DNA of 64,000 bases from Flavobacterium sp. J372 (lineage in GTDB: Bacteria; Bacteroidota; Bacteroidia; Flavobacteriales; Flavobacteriaceae). Shown piece after piece: positions 54,781 to 61,708 of the stretch. The notes below the pieces were generated by a model. The model did not search any database. It was not told the DNA's origin and saw only the letters and a list, made by a program, of their open reading frames with translations. The first letter of the stretch is position 1; each line of letters opens with the position of its first letter. The position numbers were made by a program, and so were the translations under genes. The stretch spans positions 3,194,001 to 3,258,000 of the forward strand of contig NZ_JAJOMZ010000004.1 in assembly GCF_024699965.1 (NCBI RefSeq), written 5' to 3'.

Positions 54781-54828
54781 GTACAGATAATACCAATTTT
54801 GTATAAATTTGCTGGTACAAATTATACC
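54780..54828. promoter_or_regulatory. Tandem operator-like repeats in the dinB/S24 intergenic region
   Basis: AGTACAGATAATACC (54780-54794) and GGTACAAATTATACC (54814-54828) agree at 12 of 15 positions. Each has GTAC...TACC arms that form an imperfect palindrome. They flank and overlap the divergent promoters, as expected for repressor binding sites; the adjacent S24 repressor is the likely binder. Confidence 0.5.
54804..54811 (+). promoter_or_regulatory. -7 promoter box for the S24 repressor gene
   Basis: TAAATTTG matches TAnnTTTG exactly, 26 bp before ATG 54838, between the two operator-like repeats. Confidence 0.5.
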
Positions 54829-54837
54829 ATTTCGCAT

Positions 54838-55599
54838 ATGTCTTTGTTTTCTGACAACATCAGGTACTTAAGGGTAAAAAATGGCTACTCCCAAGAGAAA
54901 GTGGCTAAGGACCTTGCTATACAGCGTGAGCGCTACAGGAAATATGATGACGGAACCTCTGAACCGCCTTATGAGCTGCTCAAAAAGATTTCCAGCTATT
55001 ATGGCGTGACTGTCGATATTTTGCTGAGCGTCGATATCCGGAAACTTAAGACCGACACCTTGGTCAAGCTAGACAATAACAGACTGCTGCTTCCGATCAT
55101 GGTGGACCGCAACGGCGATAACCTTGTCGAGATCGTAACGCACAAGGCAAAGGCCGGTTACCTTACCGGATATTCTGATCCGGAATTTGTCGGGAACCTT
55201 CCGCAATTCCATTTCCCGTTTTTAGGGAGTGGCAAACATAGGGTGTTTCCGGTTGAAGGCGACTCGATGCCGCCCCATGAGGACGGTTCCTACATAGTAA
55301 CCCGTTACATCGAGCATCTTGGGGAAGTCGTGGATGGCAAGACGTATATTGTCATAACCCGTGATGACGGTATCGTATATAAGAGACTTAACCGTAATGG
55401 CAAAAATGAGCTCACCCTGGAATCCGACAATGAGCTATACCCGCCTTACAAGGTTAAAATCTCTGACATTCTCGAAATCTGGGAATACCAGTACCACCTC
55501 GGCAAAAATGACAAACGGCTATCGCAGACCCACAAAGGAATTGAAGAAATGTTCCATGAGCTCAAAAAGGAAATACGGCAACTAACCCTCAAAGGGTAG
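54838..55599 (+). CDS. XRE/S24 LexA-like repressor-protease
   Basis: 253 residues. The N-terminal ~65 are an XRE helix-turn-helix (NGYSQEKVAKDLAIQRERYR). The C-terminal S24 peptidase domain has the self-cleavage site KAKAGYL (A106-G107), catalytic Ser in EGDSMPP (S143) and Lys in VYKRL (K182). It is a phage-CI/LexA-type repressor that would cleave itself when RecA is activated by DNA damage, releasing the divergent dinB-dnaE genes. The frame is open further upstream, but ATG 54838 lies right after the promoter and operators. Confidence 0.9.
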   Translation: MSLFSDNIRYLRVKNGYSQEKVAKDLAIQRERYRKYDDGTSEPPYELLKKISSYYGVTVDILLSVDIRKLKTDTLVKLDNNRLLLPIMVDRNGDNLVEIVTHKAKAGYLTGYSDPEFVGNLPQFHFPFLGSGKHRVFPVEGDSMPPHEDGSYIVTRYIEHLGEVVDGKTYIVITRDDGIVYKRLNRNGKNELTLESDNELYPPYKVKISDILEIWEYQYHLGKNDKRLSQTHKGIEEMFHELKKEIRQLTLKG

Positions 55600-55618
55600 C
55601 ACTACATACTTAAAAAAC

Positions 55619-55645
55619 AGGTTGGCATAAAGCCAGCCTTTTTAT
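55619..55645 (+). terminator. Terminator after the S24 repressor gene
   Basis: GGTTGGC (55620-55626) pairs with GCCAGCC (55632-55638), followed by TTTTTATTT. It is 20 bp past the stop. Confidence 0.8.
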
Positions 55646-55850
55646 TTAAAACTTAAATATTTTAAATCAAAAACACAAATGGCTCGATTTTATCAAATTT
55701 TGGCTCAATTTCTCCATCAATTCTCTAAAACGATTGCGCTAATTTGGCATTATAAAATACTTGCACAGTGATAGTTATAGTAGCGAAGCCGTAGAAGTGC
55801 TATACATTTAGTGGTTTGTGCGCATTGATGTGTGGGTTAAAAGTAAGAGC

Positions 55851-57347
55851 ATGAAAGTATCATTATCTTTTAGGAAAGCTGTTGTTGATGTTGTCAGCCT
55901 GCTATACATTCTACTTTTTACATATGCAGCAGTTAGTAAACTGTTGGATTTTGAAGTATTTCGAATCCAACTTGCCCAATCGCCTTTACTAAGTTCATTT
56001 GCCAGTTGGATTGCATGGGTAGTCCCACTTCTTGAAATTGTTATTGCGGTTATGCTCTGCATACCCAAAACAAGATTACTGGCACTTTACGCCGGATTTT
56101 TCTTGATGGTGATGTTTACCGTTTATATTATCATCATTTTAAACTTTAGTCCATTTGTACCATGCTCGTGTGGCGGGATACTTGAAAAGCTCGGCTGGAA
56201 GGAACATCTTATTTTTAATTTCGGCTTCTGTGTCATTGCTCTGCCCGCTATAATATGGGAAAGTCAATCGCGTAGCTCCCACAGCCTTTTACGGCCTGTC
56301 TTCCAAATGACAGGATTGATGGCTCTCGGTACCTCAACAGTTGTGGCATTGTTTATCATTTCAGAAGACATGATGCATCATAGGAATAATTTTACCCGAC
56401 GATATCCGGTACATCCAGCGGAATTTATTCGAGACCGGAAAATATCCTTCAATGCCTACATTGCGGGGACAGGAAAAGGCTCTGTTTATCTTGGTGACTT
56501 GGACGACCCATTAAAGATTGTGGAGGTTGTTGATGACCTCAATAAAATAATTACACATAGGATTTCAACGAGCGAACCCAACCGAAAATTCAGAAACCTT
56601 CGCATAAGTGTCAAGCCGCCTTACTTTTTTGTGAGCGACGGCGTGGAGGCTTTCGTGTTGATGGGGAGGATAGACGATTGGAAAGCTGACCTTTGGGTTG
56701 ACAATTTAGCCTACTTTAATGTTTTTACGCCTATTGATTCCAACGCGGTAGCAATTCGCGCAGTCACCGGCGCAGCAAACGAGAGTATAATCGGTGTAAT
56801 GAGGCCTACCGGCGGCGGTACGGTTGATTTTAACAAAAAACTATTAGACAAACAAATTGATGGTTTTTTTGATACTGATGGGAAGCTGTTGTTCAACGAA
56901 CGAAATAAAAAAATAGTTTATGTCTATTTATACCGCAACGAATACATCATAAGCGATCCGTCGTTGCAATCAAAAACCATCGGGAAGACTATTGATACTA
57001 CCTCCCGGGCCAATATTGATGTGGCATACATAGGTAAAGAGGGCACTAAGAAAATTGCATCACCGATGAGAGTTGTCAACAAAATGGCTGCGACAAATGA
57101 AGATTACCTGTATGTCAACTCAAAACTGATCGGTCAGTTTGAAGAAAGAAGTATGTGGGACGTGGCTTCTGTGGTCGATGTATATAATATCCTCAACCAA
57201 ACTTATATGTTCAGTTTTTATCTATATGACAAGGATGGCAGAAAAGTTTCGGATTTTGCAGTTTCAGACGGAAAGGTATATACACTGGCCGGACGTTCAC
57301 TTACCGCCTACAATCTTGATCCGGTACCTTTTGAAAAAAACAAATAA
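55851..57347 (+). CDS. MauE/DoxX-type membrane protein with large C-terminal domain
   Basis: 498 residues. The first ~150 form four to five membrane helices of the MauE/DoxX group, with a PCSCGG motif (C105, C107) seen in methylamine-utilisation MauE proteins, which help form disulfides. Residues ~190-498 are a soluble, beta-rich domain facing outward, with repeated LYD/VYDI-type strands and no catalytic motif I recognise. ATG 55851 is preferred over an upstream in-frame GTG at 55818. It lies 75 bp before a small secreted Cys-containing peptide gene, and the two look like a unit. Confidence 0.8.
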   Translation: MKVSLSFRKAVVDVVSLLYILLFTYAAVSKLLDFEVFRIQLAQSPLLSSFASWIAWVVPLLEIVIAVMLCIPKTRLLALYAGFFLMVMFTVYIIIILNFSPFVPCSCGGILEKLGWKEHLIFNFGFCVIALPAIIWESQSRSSHSLLRPVFQMTGLMALGTSTVVALFIISEDMMHHRNNFTRRYPVHPAEFIRDRKISFNAYIAGTGKGSVYLGDLDDPLKIVEVVDDLNKIITHRISTSEPNRKFRNLRISVKPPYFFVSDGVEAFVLMGRIDDWKADLWVDNLAYFNVFTPIDSNAVAIRAVTGAANESIIGVMRPTGGGTVDFNKKLLDKQIDGFFDTDGKLLFNERNKKIVYVYLYRNEYIISDPSLQSKTIGKTIDTTSRANIDVAYIGKEGTKKIASPMRVVNKMAATNEDYLYVNSKLIGQFEERSMWDVASVVDVYNILNQTYMFSFYLYDKDGRKVSDFAVSDGKVYTLAGRSLTAYNLDPVPFEKNK

Positions 57348-57422
57348 AGACATACCGCGCAGTATCAGGGGAAGATCGAAAACCTGTAACAGAGTAGATC
57401 GTCAATTTTAATTTTTAAGAAA

Positions 57423-57692
57423 ATGAAAACGAAAATTTTTAAAGCGATTTTGCCAGTTTTTGCTTTTATGCTGGCCATTGGAGGTGCATTTGCCTTCAAC
57501 CAAGCTCCTGCGGACAACGCAGAAGATTTTGCACAAGTGCTGGGGCATTACAAAGTGAACAACGTTTGTGAGCCGGGTATTATGTGCCAGGACGACACCA
57601 ATACCGGTGCCTGTCAACTGGGATCGGTTACCTACTTCAGGAAGTTATCGACCACAAACTGCTCACAACCGCTGTGGCAGATTATTGAGTAA
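57423..57692 (+). CDS. Small secreted Cys-containing peptide (DUF6520-like)
   Basis: 89 residues. A signal peptide (KTKIFKAILPVFAFMLAIGG) is followed by FAFNQAPADNAEDF, a short linker, and a C-terminal region with four cysteines (49, 55, 64, 80) spaced for two disulfides. It fits the Bacteroidota DUF6520 group of short exported peptides that sit next to MauE-type genes. Its role is unknown; candidates are signal peptide, bacteriocin-like peptide or nutrient-scavenging factor. A strong terminator follows. Confidence 0.75.
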   Translation: MKTKIFKAILPVFAFMLAIGGAFAFNQAPADNAEDFAQVLGHYKVNNVCEPGIMCQDDTNTGACQLGSVTYFRKLSTTNCSQPLWQIIE

Positions 57693-57700
57693 TCAGTATA

Positions 57701-57737
57701 AGCAATGCGGATACAATATCCGCATTGCTTTGCTTTT
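57701..57737. terminator. Terminator between peptide and S9 peptidase genes
   Basis: AGCAATGCGGATA (57701-57713) and TATCCGCATTGCT (57717-57729) form a 13-bp stem with a CAA loop, followed by TTGCTTTT. It serves the rightward peptide gene and lies 8 bp from the convergent S9 peptidase end. Confidence 0.85.
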
Positions 57738-57744
57738 AGTTCTA

Positions 57745-60282
57745 TTACTCTTTTAAATACAGGTCGAACCAATCTTTTACCCTTTTGGTTACATCCCTTT
57801 TTGCTTTTTCGTCCGATAGGATATGTCCCTGGTTGGGATACAATAGGAATATATTTCGCTTATTAAGCCTTCGAAGAGCCAGATGCAGTTCAATACCTTG
57901 CTCGTAATTGACCGAGCCATCGCTTTTGCCAGACCAACTCAGAAGCGGGGTTGTGATATTAGCAGCATGGGCTATAGCAGAATTACGAATGAAGCTATCC
58001 CAATCGTGTAAAGGGGAAGTTTTCATCCTAAACTGGTGCGATTCGAATCGCCAGTTATTAGACCTGTTTGTAAAAGGATTTAAGGTCAGGTAATAACTTA
58101 CGGGATCCGTAACTGCCCCGCTTGATACCGCTGCAGCGAACATCTTCGTTTGGGTAACGATAAATGCCGTTTCCGTACCTCCAAAGGAGTGTCCGATCAG
58201 CCCTATGTGATTTTCCTGTACAACATTTCGATTTATCACTGCGTTTACTGCCGAAGTTACGCAATCAAGTGCCGATGGGCCGGGAGCGTTCAGCTCATAT
58301 TTAATATCAGGCATAAGTACCAGATAGCCATCGAGAAAATAGGCAGGAGCCGAGAATCCTGCACGATCTGCCAATACAGGATTGTTATAGTCATGCAAGG
58401 TTGAGGATAGTCTTTCATATATGTAGACTACCATCGGATACTTTTTGCCTTTCACGTACCCCGCGGGATATATGAGCACACCCTTCAACGAATCTCCGTG
58501 TGAATTGGTATAGGCAATCAGTTCGGATCGTCCCCAATCATATTTTACTGAATGTCTGTTCGATTGAAAAATACGTCTTGGCTTTTTGTTGGAACTGAGT
58601 ATGTTTAGGCTGGGCGGACGAGCACTAGTCTCTTCGACATATAAATATTCGTTCGCTTCTGTGGCCTTTATAATCCTGGATGCTTTGAAGGAGCCATATA
58701 GCAATTTAACCAAACCTTTTTTGTCGTCATAATAGTAGTAGCCTGATGCCATGTCAGCACCTCGCGCGGAAAGAATAATGCCTTTTTGAATGTCATTTTT
58801 TTCCCAAGCGTTTGACGCTACTGTACCACGCTCGGTCTGACTGCGGTCGACCACTACCCTAAATCTTGTCTTATCCTTACGGCCATCGGTTATTTTTTTG
58901 GCAATTCTTCCATCAGGTGAAAATAACCACACATCGTATTGGTCATAGAGGATGACACTTCGGCCGTCCGAGGTCCATCCTGGGCTATAGTATCCGGGGT
59001 TCGCACCGGAGTCGTCGAACTCCGCATCCCTGAAATCAATAGGTATGGCAGCGGTAATATTTGTTGTCTTCCCGCTCTGATTGTCAAAAATATGATAATT
59101 CCCGTCTTTGAAATAGCTCACGAATTGCCCGGATGGGTCCGCTTTAATCAGTCCTGCAGAGCGGCTGCATTGTTTAACCATAAGTTGGGATCGCATGGTT
59201 TTCAGATCAATGCTGTAATAATCAGCCGGCGCCAATTCTGCTGTACGCGAAACCATAGATGATCTGGATTCGGCGAGCGCATACCTGCCGCCCGGCAATA
59301 TCTTTACATTTTGAAAATCATCGCCATCTAGTTTGTGCAGCTTACTCGATACTACATCCCAAAGTGATAGGGCCGCATTCATCCCAGGCTGTTTTAATTG
59401 CTCAATCATAGGATATTCGTAAAATGTCTCGGAATCCCAAATCTCGACGAGTGTTTCTGTTGCTTCAGCGGTGCTTATCTCGTTGGCAAGAAAATAAACA
59501 TGCATTTCGTCATCGGAAACCGCAAGTTTGTAAGGCTCTATCGCATGCAGCTGGCCTTGAAAAATGATCTTGGTACTTTCAAGCAATCTGGACTGTTGAT
59601 TTGCACAATCATAATGCACAATAGAAATGTTGCCGTCCTTTTTTGCTTTGCTGAAGAATACAAGACTTCTGCCTGACTTACTCCAATGGATCCTACTGTA
59701 TGCGGAAAGGGTATCGGTCGTTATTTTCGAAACCTTTAAATCCGTAACATCCAACAGCGAAACAGCCCCCGGTTCGATTATCGCGACTTTGCCTTGGCGG
59801 GAAACAGTGTAATCTGAAACATTATCGCGTTCGGTCAACAATTTATGCTGCCGATCAAAAAGGGAAAGGATATTATGCCCTGTACTTTGATAAAGCACGA
59901 GATACTTCCCGTCAGGCAGGAAATCAAATCGCGTTACCCCAGAATACGCTACAGCATTTTTGCTTGCCAAATCAATCAAACTGATAGTATTACCCTGTAG
60001 CCGGACCGCGATTCTTTTTGAATCCGGGCTAAAGGCAATTAGGTGCCCATTTGGGAAATAGTTCTGTTTGCCCTTGTCGAGGTTTTGAAGGAAAAGCGTA
60101 TCTTTTCCCGATGTATATTCCATCCTAAAGGCAGCCCATTTGCCATTCGGTGACAGTCCTTCTCCCGACAACGTTCCCCACTTTTCAAAATCATCGGGTG
60201 TAACTTTTAGATTCCCTTCCTGAGCGTTGGCCGGAAGCCCGGCAATCACACAAAAAGCTATTATAAATCGGATCGCTTTCAT
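57745..60282 (-). CDS. S9-family prolyl oligopeptidase
   Basis: 845-residue exported serine peptidase. The start at 60282 gives a signal peptide (MKAIRFIIAFCVIAGLPANA); longer in-frame starts upstream would read into the SusD gene. An N-terminal beta propeller (~30-600) is followed by an alpha/beta-hydrolase domain with nucleophile Ser in GHSFGG, Asp in GKSDGSV and His in NQGHIL. It probably cleaves oligopeptides in the periplasm. It follows the SusD stop by 1 bp, forming a SusC-SusD-peptidase operon, so the pair likely imports peptides. Confidence 0.9.
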   Translation of the reverse strand: MKAIRFIIAFCVIAGLPANAQEGNLKVTPDDFEKWGTLSGEGLSPNGKWAAFRMEYTSGKDTLFLQNLDKGKQNYFPNGHLIAFSPDSKRIAVRLQGNTISLIDLASKNAVAYSGVTRFDFLPDGKYLVLYQSTGHNILSLFDRQHKLLTERDNVSDYTVSRQGKVAIIEPGAVSLLDVTDLKVSKITTDTLSAYSRIHWSKSGRSLVFFSKAKKDGNISIVHYDCANQQSRLLESTKIIFQGQLHAIEPYKLAVSDDEMHVYFLANEISTAEATETLVEIWDSETFYEYPMIEQLKQPGMNAALSLWDVVSSKLHKLDGDDFQNVKILPGGRYALAESRSSMVSRTAELAPADYYSIDLKTMRSQLMVKQCSRSAGLIKADPSGQFVSYFKDGNYHIFDNQSGKTTNITAAIPIDFRDAEFDDSGANPGYYSPGWTSDGRSVILYDQYDVWLFSPDGRIAKKITDGRKDKTRFRVVVDRSQTERGTVASNAWEKNDIQKGIILSARGADMASGYYYYDDKKGLVKLLYGSFKASRIIKATEANEYLYVEETSARPPSLNILSSNKKPRRIFQSNRHSVKYDWGRSELIAYTNSHGDSLKGVLIYPAGYVKGKKYPMVVYIYERLSSTLHDYNNPVLADRAGFSAPAYFLDGYLVLMPDIKYELNAPGPSALDCVTSAVNAVINRNVVQENHIGLIGHSFGGTETAFIVTQTKMFAAAVSSGAVTDPVSYYLTLNPFTNRSNNWRFESHQFRMKTSPLHDWDSFIRNSAIAHAANITTPLLSWSGKSDGSVNYEQGIELHLALRRLNKRNIFLLYPNQGHILSDEKAKRDVTKRVKDWFDLYLKE

Positions 60283-60283
60283 T

Positions 60284-61693
60284 TTAATATCCGGGATTTT
60301 GTGGAAGCAGGTTTTCGTTGAGTGACAATTCAGCCTCAGGCAAAGGCAACCAAATGTCACGCATCTGCCAGTTGGGTTTTATGAGGCTCAAGACACTTTC
60401 TGCATTGCCGGTACGCTTAAGATCGAACCACCGATGGCACTGCTCGGTGAAAAGTTCATGTCGTCTCTCCTGTAATATAGCAGCGGCCAATTCTTCCTGC
60501 GTTGCAGCTGAAGTGGCGGGGAGCCCTGCGCGGGTTCGGATGACATCAATATCTGCCTGTGCGCCTGGAATGTTGCCGTTGAAGGCACGTGCTTCGGCAC
60601 GGATCAGGTACTGTTCCTCAAGCCGTAGAAGTAGCGTATATTCCTGGGACTCGGGTGTAGGCGCGTTTAGCTTATACTTAAAAGGCCTGTACCAGGTTCC
60701 ATTTGGATTGGAAATGACTGCAATCCAGTTTGTTTTACGTAAATCGCCGTTTTCAAACGAATCGTATAGATTTACGGATAGTGCGGGCTTGGTGGGTGGA
60801 CCGCTTGTAAAATTGTAAGTTGTCGCATCCTTGGTGTTTTGGCCTTCAATACCCGGGTGGAAGGACCAAATAATTGAAGGGCTGTCTTTTAAAAATGCAG
60901 CTGCCGGATCTGTATCGATTGAATAATCGCCGCTTTCGATTACCAGGGTTGCATAGGCTTCGGCTTGTGAATAGTTCTGAGTATAAAGATGAACTCTTGC
61001 AAGCATTGCATGTACGGTAGCCCGATTCGCTCTAACGCGTGCTGAAGATGGATAACTTTCAGGCAAAATGGATTCGGCTAGTAGAAGATCCTGAATGATG
61101 TTGTTCCAGACCTCAGTAGCCGATGTTTTGCCGATCGCAGCATTAAGCTCATAATCGGTTGTTGTGATATAAGGGATATCACCGAAAAGATTGACAAGGT
61201 AAAAATAATTGAATGCCCTGAGAAAATAGGCTTCACCAAGCAACCTGTTGCGGTCATCTCCCGTAATTGCCGCCGATGATTGTACACCTTCCAAAAGCGC
61301 ATTAATGGCATAAATTTCTCCATAGGTCGTATTCCAGAGTCGCAGCAAATTTGCATTGGACGGAAGCAGTGTGTGCTTGTTGAATTGCTCATTAAGAGTA
61401 TTTGTGCCATAGAAATCCATGTCATCAGCGTAGTTTGCCATAAGAAACGTACCCCCGAACGAAGTGCCTGAAGCGACCCCACCCTCGCGCATGCGGGCAT
61501 ATATGTCCGCAAGTGCGGCATTGGCGGTGGTTACATCCTCATAGACGGCATTGCCAGTGAGTTCAGATTGGGGCATGTCAACTTCGATAAAACTTTCGCA
61601 GGAAAGCAGTGACAGAACCATCACTATAACCGACACCGTGTACAGTTTTAGCTTAGGCCGAGGATTATTTGGGATATTATTAATTGTTGTCAT
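60284..61693 (-). CDS. SusD/RagB-family nutrient-binding lipoprotein
   Basis: 469 residues with a lipoprotein signal (LLSC, lipid Cys ~32). It is a SusD/RagB outer-membrane lipoprotein, with an N-terminal SusD-like helical region and C-terminal RERRHE-type ILQERRHELFTEQCHRWFDLKRTG and LLPQNPGY. It would cap the SusC barrel and bind the substrate, probably peptides given the S9 partner. Its start is 15 bp after the SusC stop. Confidence 0.92.
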   Translation of the reverse strand: MTTINNIPNNPRPKLKLYTVSVIVMVLSLLSCESFIEVDMPQSELTGNAVYEDVTTANAALADIYARMREGGVASGTSFGGTFLMANYADDMDFYGTNTLNEQFNKHTLLPSNANLLRLWNTTYGEIYAINALLEGVQSSAAITGDDRNRLLGEAYFLRAFNYFYLVNLFGDIPYITTTDYELNAAIGKTSATEVWNNIIQDLLLAESILPESYPSSARVRANRATVHAMLARVHLYTQNYSQAEAYATLVIESGDYSIDTDPAAAFLKDSPSIIWSFHPGIEGQNTKDATTYNFTSGPPTKPALSVNLYDSFENGDLRKTNWIAVISNPNGTWYRPFKYKLNAPTPESQEYTLLLRLEEQYLIRAEARAFNGNIPGAQADIDVIRTRAGLPATSAATQEELAAAILQERRHELFTEQCHRWFDLKRTGNAESVLSLIKPNWQMRDIWLPLPEAELSLNENLLPQNPGY

Positions 61694-61708
61694 ATGAATA
61701 AATTTTAG

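Noticed and set aside
58033..58044. TTCGAATC word as the right attachment site
   Set aside because: The match to the tRNA T arm is only 8 bases and lies inside the S9 peptidase gene; the acceptor half is absent.
57745..60360. Longer start for the S9 peptidase at 60360
   Set aside because: It would overlap SusD and place 26 extra residues before a clear signal peptide.
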